Counted from the stretch's first letter, positions 1 through 8,711 are shown. The stretch is DNA of 64,000 bases from Azohydromonas aeria (GCF_009760915.1 NZ_VIDQ01000036.1:1-64000), one strand, 5' to 3'. The notes: generated by a model not told the origin, from the sequence alone. Translations and numbers: made by a program.

Positions 1-99
1 CACCCGGCAGCACGCGTGGCCGAGCTCACGCCACGGCTGTGGAAGCAGCACTTCGCCGCCAGCCCGCTGCGTTCGGCCTTGCACGGCGTGAGCGTTTAG
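1..99 (+). CDS. C-terminal tail of a truncated unknown protein
   Basis: Frame 1 is open from the first base to a TAG at 97-99 and gives 32 codons with strong G/C third positions, as in the real genes here. The start lies outside the window. The fragment is too short for a family call; it could also be a chance open frame. Confidence 0.35.
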   Translation, partial: HPAARVAELTPRLWKQHFAASPLRSALHGVSV

Positions 100-151
100 G
101 CAAGGACGCCGCGCAGCGGCCGCTTACCGTCGAGGCGCTCTAAAGCCTGGG

Positions 152-706
152 TCAAATTGCTGTGCCCGAAGGGCGGTCCTGATACACGCTGCGGCATCTG
201 GCCAAGTGGCCGCAGCTTCTGCACATCGTTGTCCTCGCCGCCGGCTGAAGCTCAAGTGCTCGCCCTGCACGAATGCTTCGGTACCTCACGATCAACGCAT
301 CGAGCGCTTCGTCGGACAGCAACTCCACCTTGTGCGGCCGTCTGTTCTTTGTCGTAGTGCTCTCCACCAGCACCCAAGCGGTCCTTGATACCGCCTCCCC
401 GGTCTGGTCCGACAGTGCCGCCCGCTGGACGGAAAGCTCAATCACGTCGGTGGTGAAGGCAGCGTCCCAGGCCCGCGTCTTGAGCTCCACGAGAACGATC
501 TGGCCACCATGACGATAAGCGCGGTCGACTCTGGCCACCAACCGGCGTCTCATTGACCGAAACGTCGTTTCCGCGAAGGCCAGCGTGGCGCCGTGCAATG
601 CATGCGGCAGCCACTGTTCTTGGGCCGATCCCCTTCGTGGCCTGATCCGCAGCAAGGGGACAAGCAGTCCAAGGAGCGCTGCAGTTGCAGCGAGCAGTAG
701 CCACAT
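152..706 (-). CDS. Membrane-anchored PD-(D/E)XK (Cas4/Dna2-like) nuclease half
   Basis: I start this 184-aa protein at the ATG whose A is also the last base of the TGA of the gene before it, so translation is probably coupled. Residues 1-20 form one hydrophobic segment, placing it at the membrane. The middle has the RecB-type core: an Asp in VDRAY, then VELKTR (the ExK pair), then a Gln in SVQRAAL. The C-terminus has CRSCGHLARC, matching the three C-terminal cysteines that bind a 4Fe-4S cluster in Cas4. The N-terminal cysteine and GxxxH motif of Cas4 are missing here but present in the upstream partner. Nuclease activity is inferred from motifs; no Cas1/Cas2 or CRISPR array is nearby. Confidence 0.6.
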   Translation of the reverse strand: MWLLLAATAALLGLLVPLLRIRPRRGSAQEQWLPHALHGATLAFAETTFRSMRRRLVARVDRAYRHGGQIVLVELKTRAWDAAFTTDVIELSVQRAALSDQTGEAVSRTAWVLVESTTTKNRRPHKVELLSDEALDALIVRYRSIRAGRALELQPAARTTMCRSCGHLARCRSVYQDRPSGTAI

Positions 707-1164
707 CAGCGTCTCCGGTTCATGTGCCTGTCTACGGCTTTTGCCGCGATCGAAGCCAGTTTCTTCAGCAGCGCACGGACAACTGCCAGCGCAAGTGGGC
801 GGCGCTCCATCCAACGACACAACCACGGGGAGAAGCGGTAGTAGGCCGCTATCAGCCATCTGCCCTTCCGTGTTCTGCGAAGGCACAGATCTCGAAAGGC
901 TCTCAGGGCTCGCGTTTCCTCACCATCACCGAACGCTGCGGTTGCGATGAAGCAGTAGCCCTTGCGTGCACTCGCGGCTATAACCTGCTTGCTTTCCTCA
1001 AAGAACTCCGCGTGCGAGGCCAGTCCGTGCTCCTTTGCCTTTCTTTGCTCCAGGGTGTCGCGAGGACCGAGCCTGGCATAAAACTCGATTCGGCGCTCGC
1101 AGTAGCTCATCTGCGCCAGTTCACTGGCGCTGATGAAATTGTTGTCCTCTCGCTCGATGCGCAC
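706..1164 (-). CDS. CFI-box protein with Cas4-like N-terminal motifs
   Basis: The likely start is a GTG at 1164, which has a GAGGAG ribosome site just after the stop of the previous gene; an ATG at 1197 is also possible but overlaps that gene. Residues about 10-45 read like the beginning of Cas4: SASELAQMSYCERR (the lone N-terminal cysteine) and then HGLASHAEF (the G..H motif). The rest contains the CFIATAAFGD box followed by an FRD...YYRFSP pattern, the hallmark of CFI-box C-terminal domains of unknown role. It lacks the ExK catalytic core, which is in the next, overlapping gene. It ends with a basic helix. I infer that the two products act together. Confidence 0.55.
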   Translation of the reverse strand: MRIEREDNNFISASELAQMSYCERRIEFYARLGPRDTLEQRKAKEHGLASHAEFFEESKQVIAASARKGYCFIATAAFGDGEETRALRAFRDLCLRRTRKGRWLIAAYYRFSPWLCRWMERRPLALAVVRALLKKLASIAAKAVDRHMNRRR

Positions 1165-1175
1165 CCTTTCTCCTC

Positions 1176-1466
1176 TTACGTTGCGTCGGCGTCCCATTCG
1201 AGCACGTCGCCCAGGAATTTCCTTCCAGCAACTGGCCCGGTCTCGGGTGTGGGAGGAACCTGCAATTCCGGATTCATGCCTGCAGTGGGCGGCGCTGCAA
1301 GGCCATGGCTTTCCAGCAGCAGCCCCTTCGCGGCAAGCTCGCGTAGTCGGCTCGCCCGGCGTCTGGGCTCGCGTATCGCTGACAGCGCGCTATGTAGGCC
1401 CGGGCACTCCTCCCTCGCGATGGTCAGCTTGATTTCGTAGCTCGACCGATCTTGCTCTGTGCGCAT
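1176..1466 (-). CDS. Small ParR/StbB-like protein of the actin partition operon
   Basis: This 96-aa protein starts at an ATG with GGGAGG seven bases upstream, 13 bases beyond the stop of the actin-like gene. An earlier in-frame start at 1517 would overlap that gene. Residues 10-45 (YEIKLTI...CPGLHSALSAI...RRRASRLRELA) suggest a small beta-strand plus helices, as in ribbon-helix-helix adaptor proteins encoded after parM; the C-terminal half is proline-rich and probably flexible. Position and size fit a centromere-binding ParR-type partner, but I recognise no defining motif, so the role is inferred from context. Confidence 0.45.
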   Translation of the reverse strand: MRTEQDRSSYEIKLTIAREECPGLHSALSAIREPRRRASRLRELAAKGLLLESHGLAAPPTAGMNPELQVPPTPETGPVAGRKFLGDVLEWDADAT

Positions 1467-1479
1467 GCGCAGCCTCCCA

Positions 1480-2616
1480 TCAGGATTGGCTGCCAGGGGC
1501 AGTGCCGGATACCACATCAGCGGCTGGAAGCTGCGACGACTTCTCTTCGGGTTCCTCTTGTGGCGCTGACGGGGCAGCAGAAGGCGAAGCTGGTAGTCCG
1601 TTTGTCGCGGCGTGGTTGCGTTGGTCCTTTCGCTCTCGTACCCATTCTTCGCCTATGAGCTGGAACCCGCGGACGTTCGCATATATCGGCTGTTCGATTT
1701 CGTGTAGTGGATGCCGCGGAAACCTTCTCTTGATTGCTTTGCGGTAAAGGTACGACCCGCCTCCAACGAGCACGATCTGGTCGACGTCGTGAGTGCCGCC
1801 CAACCGTTCTGCCAGTGAGTCGAGCGCTTGGTCAGTGACTTTCTGGATCAGTGAGTCGTATCGCTTGAGGTCATGCGCCTTGCCATAGATCTTGATGGGC
1901 TTGTTCGTGCGTAGCCCAGTGTCGATCGCTTCCAGGTCTCGGTAGTCTTCCTCGATGTCGTGACTAATGGCCTCGGCGATGGTGCGCAAGATGTCAGAGA
2001 CACCGCGATTCACCGAGTCGCTGAGCTTCGGGATGACACGGGTGCCGCGCGTCACAAGCCAGTCGAACGTCTTCGCACCTGGGTCGATCACCAGCTTCTT
2101 GTTTTCCGAAGAGCCATCTCCGAGACCGCCCGCAGCCGTAAACGCAATAAGCGCTCCATGCGGCTGGGCAACCGCCAGGACTTTCTTGACAAGGACAGTC
2201 CGCTTTTTCCCTACCTGAAATTCGCCGGCGAGGCTCTTCTCCAATGCGGCACGCTTGGCCAGGAACTGTGCCACCGGCAGTCCCACAACGAGAAGGTCCA
2301 CCTCATCCACTTTCATGTAGTGCAAGGCGCCGGCCGTGAGAGCTCGGTACTCGGGCGTTTCGAAATAGTGGTCGTGCAGCTGCCGCGTGCGGAACCGGTC
2401 GGTGGCGAGTTCCACGTCAGGTCCTACCTCGTAGTAGAGGCCATCCACCGGCACCAAAACCGTCCGACGCCGGCCGCCAATGTCGTTGGACTTGTCAGCG
2501 TGGCTGAAGAAGGCCAGCGACGGAAAGTGGTCACAGTCCACGCGCCCCGCGGTCGACTGCTTGGTGAACTTGGTATTGCCTCGGCCCACGTCGATGGCTC
2601 TGACGATTGCGCTCAT
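1480..2616 (-). CDS. Actin-like ATPase, PRTRC protein D / ParM family
   Basis: 378 aa with the actin/Hsp70 nucleotide-binding pattern: DVGRGNTK near the N-terminus (phosphate 1), DPGAKTFDW in the middle (phosphate 2) and VLVGGGSYLY late (adenosine motif). Such proteins polymerise with ATP and push plasmid copies apart. The family resembles PRTRC system protein D, which belongs with the ParB, E, C, F, B and ThiF genes found some 20 kb away in this window. The last 50 residues are a low-complexity Pro/Ala/Glu tail. The ATG has CTGGAG upstream. A possible promoter (TTGCAA, 18 bases, TTTGAT on the minus strand) lies in the 2640-2690 region, downstream of palindromic sites. Confidence 0.75.
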   Translation of the reverse strand: MSAIVRAIDVGRGNTKFTKQSTAGRVDCDHFPSLAFFSHADKSNDIGGRRRTVLVPVDGLYYEVGPDVELATDRFRTRQLHDHYFETPEYRALTAGALHYMKVDEVDLLVVGLPVAQFLAKRAALEKSLAGEFQVGKKRTVLVKKVLAVAQPHGALIAFTAAGGLGDGSSENKKLVIDPGAKTFDWLVTRGTRVIPKLSDSVNRGVSDILRTIAEAISHDIEEDYRDLEAIDTGLRTNKPIKIYGKAHDLKRYDSLIQKVTDQALDSLAERLGGTHDVDQIVLVGGGSYLYRKAIKRRFPRHPLHEIEQPIYANVRGFQLIGEEWVRERKDQRNHAATNGLPASPSAAPSAPQEEPEEKSSQLPAADVVSGTAPGSQS

Positions 2617-2730
2617 GACTGGCTCCAGTCAGTTCGGAAGTCCAGAGCATGCGGAATGCGCCGTCTCCAATCAAAGAAAAATCCCGCCGTTTTTTGCAAA
2701 GTTGCGAGCCAACCGGTCTATTGGTGTCAG

Positions 2731-2818
2731 CTAAGTCACCGCTAGCGGTGACTTAGCCCTGATCCAAGCCTCGTCCGGCCGAATGCTTTTCACCGTTAGC
2801 GGTGAGCTAGGTCACCGC
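2731..2818. promoter_or_regulatory. Palindrome cluster upstream of the actin-like gene (candidate centromere/operator)
   Basis: Bases 2731-2756 are a perfect 26-bp palindrome with half CTAAGTCACCGCT. Bases 2790-2805 repeat it imperfectly (TCACCG, TTAG, CGGTGA), and 2799-2818 form an arrangement GCGGTGA, six bases, TCACCGC. The shared core GGTGAC/TCACCG thus occurs in several closely phased copies 115-200 bp upstream of the ParM-like start. ParM systems normally have a repeated centromere (parC) at this place, so this is a candidate parC and/or autoregulatory operator. Confidence 0.6.
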
Positions 2819-3822
2819 AGGCTTGTCGCTCCTTTGCAACCGCCTAATCGGCCGTAACTAGAGGCCGACTTTTTCTGCTGTAAAGCCCCGTGGCGGTTGG
2901 CCTACGAAAATTCCGGCAAATAACGGCGGCTAGACAGGAAATTACGTTTTTCAAGGCGCGCTTGACAGCCGTGCGGGGCGAGAGTCAACTTCGCATCGAG
3001 CCTTGTGCGCCTGCCGCAAGACATCGCGTCATCGCGTTGAAGCAGGCCGGGAGATGCCCCGCAAGCACCGTAGCGCTCGTTACGCGCCCTATAGTCCCCA
3101 GCCCTGTGCTGGCAAGCAGACCGCGTCAGTCGCGGTGAGTTGAAGTACTTCGAGCTCGAGGCCGCACTTGGCCCCGAGCACTGTCGCTGTTCTGTGCTTG
3201 ACGCAGTTCGGTGGCACAGCCCTTGGCGCCCGGCGTTGTCTGGCGTGCCCCTTGGGCCGCGATCGCTCCTTGAGGGCGGATTGCGGCCGCGCGTGTCGTC
3301 CCTTGGAAGAGGCTCGCGCTCAAACCCTGTTGTCGTCACCTGTCCCCTGCGAGGGGGCCTTTGCATGGCGGGCCGTCCGAATGGAGACGGCACGTGCAGA
3401 GCCAGACGGCATCCCCGAGGCGGCCTGGTGGTAGGGCTGCACTTGCACCGGGAGAGTGGGTTTCAGATCAATCCCAATTCGAAGCGTCCTGTGGGCCTGG
3501 AGCCCTGGGCGTTGCGTCATCCACCCTTGAGGTGGTTGGCGCTGGCGCTGTCATGCGCCGTGGGGAGCGTCTCGCCGAAATGCGAGCCGTTCTTCGGGAT
3601 GTGTTTTTTAAAGATTACCGCTGGGCCCGTGGAGGCCCGAAACCTTGCAAGCACCCGCCAGCTCGTCGAAGGCCGAGCAGCAGGCGGACCGGTCCTATCA
3701 GCCTTTGTGAAGCCGTGCGGCCTTGGGGCGCGTCGCAGGGCTCACCAGCTCGTTGGCGCTCCCTGTCGTTGTTCTGACTTTCGGTGGCCGCCGTGGCTCG
3801 GGCGGTCCGGTTGGAGATAGAG
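2819..3822. other. Gene-free stretch before the integrase, with a weak copy of the leader core
   Basis: About 1 kb in which no frame looks coding on either strand. At 3068-3090 the sequence CGTAGCGCTCGTTACGCGCC closely matches the core of the repeated leader elements found at 13.0, 31.9 and 45.9 kb, differing at two or three positions, but the surrounding leader is not recognisable. An attachment site for the adjacent integrase could lie here; I cannot define one. Confidence 0.35.
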
Positions 3823-5013
3823 ATGGCAGTGATTCCTTTCGATCCGTCGCGCCGGCGTACGACTCAGACCCCGGTGGGCGGCGGTAGCGCTGAAGTCGCC
3901 GCTGCGCCGCAAGGCGGCCGCGACCCGGATGAGGATCTGCGGCGGCTGCCGTTGGGCACGCCAGACTACGTGCGGGTGGTGGACGCGATCCTGCGCAAGA
4001 ACAACTGGCGCCACAGTACGAAGGACAAGAACGTGTCACGCAAGACGATGCGCGACCGCAGTACCTTCCTGGTGGCGTTCTTCCGCGCGCTGCGCCACGA
4101 AACCGAGTTCAAGGACGCTGATCCCAGGGAGTTGGGCGGCAGGCACGTCGAGGCCATGGTCCGGCGTTGGGTGTCCCTAGGCCGATCCACGGCAACGATC
4201 CACAACTACCTCAGCTTCTTGCGCACCTACGCAGGCTGGATCGGTAAGCCGGGCATGGTGCTCGCGCCACAACATTACGTGGGCGAAGCGTCACCACATG
4301 CTCATCGCTACCAAGTCGCGGTGAAGGACAAGAGTTGGTCTGCGGCCGACGTCGATATCGACGGCCTGATCAAGCGCGTCGGAGAGTTCGACATGTGGGT
4401 GGGCGTGCAGTTGGAGCTCTGCGCCAAGCTGGGCCTGCGCCCCAAGGAAGCGCGGCATTTCCGGCCACACGGCGCAATTGTTCCCCGCGAGCAGGCCATG
4501 GAGCGTGATGCGCAGGCGTTCCCGCACGCTCAGTGGTTCGTTCGGGTCGTGCATGGCACAAAGGGCGGGAGGCCGCGCCATGTGCCTCTGGCTAACCCGG
4601 CGCAGCGCGAATTGATCGAGCGGCTGCAGGCGCTGGTGCCCAGCGGCCTGTTCGTCGGCCGTGCGGAGCACTCGGCCGCGCAAAGCCAGCGCCGCTTCTA
4701 CTACGTGCTGCAGCAGTTCGGCATCACCAAGTCGGCGCTTGGTGTGGTGGCGCACGGCCTGCGGCACCAACACGCCAACGATCTGTATGAGGCTTTGGCA
4801 AGCAGCCCTTCCCCGGTGCGGGGCGGTCAGCTTCAACCGGCGCAGGACGTGGAGGCCAGGAGCGCCACCGCTCGCGTGCTCGGGCACAACCGCCCCAGGG
4901 TGACTGGCTGCTACTTGGGTTCGAGCTGCGCTTTCACCGACCGCCTCAACCGCAATAGTGTCGATGCCGCCGATGCAGACCAGGCGTTGCCTGACCTCGG
5001 TTCACGCACTTGA
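3823..5013 (+). CDS. Tyrosine recombinase / integrase
   Basis: 396 aa from the ATG at 3823, preceded by GGAGAT; the in-frame start at 3784 is less likely. The N-terminal half has a SAM-like core-binding domain (RKTMRDRSTFLVAFF to HNYLSFLRTYAGW). The catalytic half has every expected residue: Arg in LGLRPKEAR, Lys in GTKGGRPR, HGLRH box, His in LGHNRP and the nucleophile Tyr in CYLG. It should cut and rejoin DNA through a 3'-phosphotyrosine link, either for integration or for multimer resolution of this replicon. It stands alone, convergent with the YkgJ gene, with no excisionase visible beside it. Confidence 0.85.
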   Translation: MAVIPFDPSRRRTTQTPVGGGSAEVAAAPQGGRDPDEDLRRLPLGTPDYVRVVDAILRKNNWRHSTKDKNVSRKTMRDRSTFLVAFFRALRHETEFKDADPRELGGRHVEAMVRRWVSLGRSTATIHNYLSFLRTYAGWIGKPGMVLAPQHYVGEASPHAHRYQVAVKDKSWSAADVDIDGLIKRVGEFDMWVGVQLELCAKLGLRPKEARHFRPHGAIVPREQAMERDAQAFPHAQWFVRVVHGTKGGRPRHVPLANPAQRELIERLQALVPSGLFVGRAEHSAAQSQRRFYYVLQQFGITKSALGVVAHGLRHQHANDLYEALASSPSPVRGGQLQPAQDVEARSATARVLGHNRPRVTGCYLGSSCAFTDRLNRNSVDAADADQALPDLGSRT

Positions 5014-5053
5014 GCGGTGCCTCGCAGGTGCTGTCCAGCCCTGCAGCCTTGCG

Positions 5054-5695
5054 CTACCGCGTGGGGAACCAATCCCGGATGTCGGCCACCTGGTCGTCGA
5101 AGAGCAACTTGGCCAACACCACCTGGAAGTCGTGCGTGTCGTAGCGCGGCATGGGCACCAGGGCGTCGGGGATCAGCTGGCACAGCAGCTCGTCCACGTC
5201 GACGTTGAGCAGCAGCCGGCAGACCAAGGGACGGTGCTGGTGGATCGAGCATCGCCCGTCCGCGTCCAGAAACGTGCACGGCATGTGGTAGCCGTAGTTC
5301 GTCGGGCCGACCGTGGGCTTCTTCACTTTCCTGGGCTTTCGACGGATCTCCCAGCCGATGAGCTGTGCCTCCGCTTCCGTCACGGACACGTGCAGGTGGC
5401 AGCAGTGGCTGCAGCCCTTGGCGCAAGCCAGGTGCGGGGCAACGATGTCCGACACCTGCCCGGCCAGGGCCCGCAGCTGCGCCAGCGCCACGCGTGGCGG
5501 CTGGCGCCTGTGCTGGATGGCCTGGAATTCGCGCTCGATGCCAGCCAGGTGAGGCGCCGACGCGGCGCGTGCACGCTCGACGCCGGCTGTCGCGTTCACG
5601 GGGATGGCGGTGAGGCGCACACGCACCGGCTGCGGCAGGGCTGAAGCTTTGGCAGCCGTAGGCTGGTCCATCGGCGCCAGCGCTGCCTGCAGCAT
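5054..5695 (-). CDS. YkgJ-family cysteine cluster protein
   Basis: About 213 aa. The cysteine arrangement CAKGCSHCCHLHVSV (CxxxCxxCC) followed by PCTFLDADGRCSIHQHRPLVCR matches the YkgJ/zinc- or iron-chelating family. The metal site sits in the second half; residues 1-90 are variable and alanine-rich. Starts at 5713 or 5695 are both possible; the ATG at 5713 is only nine bases past the stop of the beta-family gene, so co-transcription with it is possible, although base composition changes sharply between them. Biochemical role unknown for the family. Confidence 0.75.
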   Translation of the reverse strand: MLQAALAPMDQPTAAKASALPQPVRVRLTAIPVNATAGVERARAASAPHLAGIEREFQAIQHRRQPPRVALAQLRALAGQVSDIVAPHLACAKGCSHCCHLHVSVTEAEAQLIGWEIRRKPRKVKKPTVGPTNYGYHMPCTFLDADGRCSIHQHRPLVCRLLLNVDVDELLCQLIPDALVPMPRYDTHDFQVVLAKLLFDDQVADIRDWFPTR

Positions 5696-5721
5696 GGATT
5701 CGCCCAGCTTCACCGTTGGCG

Positions 5722-6873
5722 TCAGGCGTACAAGATTGCCTGTTGCATGCCGGCTGGAGCGCTCGGCAGCCTTGAAATCCGGATTCTGCGAACCTTTGCG
5801 ATATCAGCGACCACCTGAGTAATATGGTGGGTGGTATTGAGCTGGCGCCAAATTGTCGCGTTACCCGCGCTCGGGGCATTATTGCGCGCTACATCAAAAA
5901 TGTAGGCGTCTGCGGCCGAGAACGTCGGTCCAGCAAAGCTCCCGCTGGCGACTATCCGCTCGAACACATTCTTCATCACCTCGTGGGTAGAACCGGTGCT
6001 ATCGCCCCGAACGACCAGCCAGCTTGATGCGGTGGTATATCTTGTGTGTGGGATAGGACGTCCCCCGTTGCCACCGAATGCCATCTTGGAGCAGTCGGCT
6101 GCAAAGTCCCCGAAGACCATGTGCTCCGCGGTTGAGGGATCAAATTTCACCGCGTCGCTCCAGGCATGCCATTCGTTGCGCGGCTGGGTAATGGTCTGGC
6201 CAGGTTCTGCTGGATTTTTCTCCGGGTAGTTTGTCCCAAGGAAGACGACAACGTACCATCGGCCGAGCATCTGCAACTGCTCCAGGGCCGCACGGATGAT
6301 CGGAGAAACGAGCGCAGGGTCGGATAGATCCGCATCCGAAAAATCTGCAAAGACTGCGCATTTTTCTGCCGACACATCCATGTTCTTCAGAACCTTGCGG
6401 ACCCGATCGTCAAGCGACGGATCCGTCAGATCGCCGGATTCAATACGGAGACCGAACTTCAAACCAGTAACTATCGCAACCGCACTTTTAAAGGCATCCA
6501 CCCCCATTCGTTCAAGCTCACCGAGGCTCGCGACCGGAACGGCCAGAACACCTTGGCTACGAGCACGGCTGAAGAGCGAGGGCAGCCAAGAGATCGCCGT
6601 GTCCACGCCGCACTCCTTAAACAGCGCCCGCGGGTCAATAAAAACTTCGCGGTCGCGCCAGTATCTGGAGAGAACGCCGCCAACATCGGGGACATCTCGG
6701 TCTGCCGCAAAAAGTGACTCCTGACTACTGCTCTTGCGCTCCTTGGCCGGTGGCACGACGAGCATCGGTGCGATGCAATCGGCGATGTCGTTTTGCAGCG
6801 ACCGCAGCCCGTCCAACTCCCCCATTTTCATTCGAAGAACCGGAACGTAGATCGTCTTCTTTCGACTAACCAT
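5722..6873 (-). CDS. Beta-family protein (phage T4 beta-like)
   Basis: 383 aa. The opening KTIYVPVLRMKMGELDGLRSL and the overall arrangement match the beta-protein family (named after a T4 protein), which often sits in accessory and defence-like loci and has no established enzymatic role. It overlaps the upstream XRE/ImmA-IrrE gene by eight bases, so the two are one transcription and probably functional unit. The gene is clearly more AT-rich in third positions than its neighbours, indicating recent transfer. A TIM-barrel-like alternation of strands and helices is suggested (GVLAVPVASLGEL, CAVFADFSDADL, WYVVVFLGTNYP), but I see no catalytic signature. Confidence 0.7.
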   Translation of the reverse strand: MVSRKKTIYVPVLRMKMGELDGLRSLQNDIADCIAPMLVVPPAKERKSSSQESLFAADRDVPDVGGVLSRYWRDREVFIDPRALFKECGVDTAISWLPSLFSRARSQGVLAVPVASLGELERMGVDAFKSAVAIVTGLKFGLRIESGDLTDPSLDDRVRKVLKNMDVSAEKCAVFADFSDADLSDPALVSPIIRAALEQLQMLGRWYVVVFLGTNYPEKNPAEPGQTITQPRNEWHAWSDAVKFDPSTAEHMVFGDFAADCSKMAFGGNGGRPIPHTRYTTASSWLVVRGDSTGSTHEVMKNVFERIVASGSFAGPTFSAADAYIFDVARNNAPSAGNATIWRQLNTTHHITQVVADIAKVRRIRISRLPSAPAGMQQAILYA

Positions 6874-8161
6874 TGGCTACCTCGGGTACGAAGAGTTTGC
6901 GGACACTGCCTTGGCCTATCTTATCTGCGAAGATTGAATAGTTCTTTCGCTCAAATCTGATGCGGCCAAAGAGAATAGCGGGTGCAATGCCTAACTGTTT
7001 AGCAAGGTTTTCAATTGGTTTTGCTACCTTGGCAATGCGAGCCGGCGAACGAGACCAGGTTTCTTCCGGAACAAGCAGGTCAGCTGCGAACTTGTTAGCT
7101 TCCTCTTCAAGTTCGTCCACCTCGACGTTCTCAACATCATCGAAGAAACCCGCTGCCAACCCCGTCCTGTAGTGCAAGATGACGTGGGCAACCTCGTGCA
7201 TCAGCGTGAACCAGAAGTTGTCCAGCGCATCACGCCGCAGGGTCAACCCGATGACTGGAATGTCTTCGACCAAGAAGGCTGCACCGTCGACTTCCATACC
7301 TGGAATGTTTCTCTCGATGACGAGCAGTACGCCATGATCCTTCAATAGCGCTTGGGCGAGCAGTGGACCGTTCTCTCGTTCGCTGAGTTTGGCCAATTGC
7401 TTTAGCCAAGAAAGTTCCAAAGGGCGGTAGGCCGGCTTTTCTTCATGGATAATTCGCTCTGCTTTCCTTGTGATTTGCGCTTTCCACGAAAGCAAAGCCC
7501 AATCCTCCGGGTGGCCTTTTACATTGAGGCCGGTGCGCAAAAGGGAAGGTGTTCCGTACCTTGCAACATGCTCTGATACGTACCGAATCAGCCGCTTGGT
7601 TCCGTCCTTCTCGTCGGATTCCACCTCTTCCAGCCATCCATGAGCACGGGCGTGCTTGAGCACCTTCTGAACTTCACTTGGATTGACATCGATTGGTGTC
7701 ATCCACTTTGATAACTCAGGAGAATGGAATGTGGCCGAAAAATCAACCGACAATGCTCTCGCAACTTTCATGAAGTTGGCGAGGTTGATGTTTCGGTATC
7801 GCTCGGATTCCCACCGCTGGACTGCTTGTTCCTGCAGCCCCAACTTCCTGGCCAAATCTTTTTGCTTCCAGTTCTGCGCCAGCCGCGCAACGATTAGGAT
7901 GTCGCCTAAATCGTTGCCTGCCTGTTGCTTGATTGGTTCGGTGTTTCCTGCTTGCGCCTGCCGGAACGCCTCTAACTTCTTCGAGAGTTCGCGCCGGTCT
8001 GTGGTCAGCGATCGCCGGATGCCCTCGATCGCCAACTCCGGAAGTCCGCCGATGATGGACTTGAGCGTTTGTTCGGACGACAAGGCCTGCGAGATCTGAG
8101 TGATCTCAGCCTCAAGCTCGCGCGCTTGGCGCTCGTTATAGACAAGTTCTTTGAAAGCCAC
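6866..8161 (-). CDS. XRE regulator with ImmA/IrrE metallopeptidase domain
   Basis: 431 aa from a GTG start. Residues 1-70 are a charged coiled-coil, 85-135 a helix-turn-helix (DLARKLGLQEQAVQRWE), and 322-326 are HEVAH, the zinc-binding motif of ImmA/IrrE peptidases, with a second-ligand region EEEANKFAADLLVP downstream. Proteins of this type cleave or sense a repressor and control a neighbouring gene. An inverted repeat immediately before the start (8173-8192) could be its own operator. Overlap with the beta-family gene and shared AT-rich codon use argue they were acquired together as a self-regulated module. Confidence 0.85.
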   Translation of the reverse strand: MAFKELVYNERQARELEAEITQISQALSSEQTLKSIIGGLPELAIEGIRRSLTTDRRELSKKLEAFRQAQAGNTEPIKQQAGNDLGDILIVARLAQNWKQKDLARKLGLQEQAVQRWESERYRNINLANFMKVARALSVDFSATFHSPELSKWMTPIDVNPSEVQKVLKHARAHGWLEEVESDEKDGTKRLIRYVSEHVARYGTPSLLRTGLNVKGHPEDWALLSWKAQITRKAERIIHEEKPAYRPLELSWLKQLAKLSERENGPLLAQALLKDHGVLLVIERNIPGMEVDGAAFLVEDIPVIGLTLRRDALDNFWFTLMHEVAHVILHYRTGLAAGFFDDVENVEVDELEEEANKFAADLLVPEETWSRSPARIAKVAKPIENLAKQLGIAPAILFGRIRFERKNYSIFADKIGQGSVRKLFVPEVANG

Positions 8162-8172
8162 TCGCTCATTCT

Positions 8173-8192
8173 ACACAACGAAAATGTTGTGT
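8173..8192. promoter_or_regulatory. Inverted repeat before the XRE/ImmA-IrrE gene
   Basis: ACACAAC, six bases, GTTGTGT: a perfect 7-bp inverted repeat 12-31 bases upstream of the GTG start. Its place fits autoregulation by the encoded HTH protein. Confidence 0.55.
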
Positions 8193-8277
8193 GATCGGAT
8201 GTGCGTGGCAAGCTTGCGAGGTCGACATCCTGCGCGCGCTGCCGCAGCACCCGGGCCAAGAAGGACTCCCTTGCCAT

Positions 8278-8511
8278 CTAGCAAGCCGCTGCTTGGTGTT
8301 CGTGGGCAACCCGATCGGCCGCAGTCCTGACAGCTCGGCGGTGCTGGTACTGGTGCAGCAGTTGTTGCGCATCTTGTCCCTTGTTGGGTAAGCGCTCCGG
8401 GCATTTGGCTTTGTTTGCGTGATGCAGCGCCTTCCCGGCCAGGTGCGCGAGCAGCCAAGGCCAGTCCGCAGGCGTTTTCCCGCCATTGGCGCTGGGCGCC
8501 GCAGTGCTCAC
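8278..8511 (-). CDS. Small hypothetical protein downstream of the IscB element
   Basis: 77 aa from a GTG that overlaps the TGA of a possible 31-codon ORF at 8508-8603 (GTGA overlap; that ORF has GGAG before its ATG). The sequence has a Trp-rich helix (ADWPWLLAHLAGKALHHANK) and a cysteine at each end. Not recognised. The coupling suggests remains of the operon that begins with the TGT-like gene and was split by the IscB insertion. Codon use is moderately convincing only. Confidence 0.4.
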   Translation of the reverse strand: MSTAAPSANGGKTPADWPWLLAHLAGKALHHANKAKCPERLPNKGQDAQQLLHQYQHRRAVRTAADRVAHEHQAAAC

Positions 8512-8711
8512 AGGTGACGGGCTGCCTGCCCGGCATACCTGCCCATTGCGTCTTGGTCGGCCGCATTCAGGGTAGCGGCGAACGCCAAATTGCCCCCTTC
8601 CATCATGTTCTCCGCGAGGGGACGCCATCCAATGAGATCAGCCGCACAGCGGCCTGGAGGCAGGCCGTGCGCACTGGGTGGCGGGGATTCGTGGAGTGAG
8701 GGTTCGTGTTC

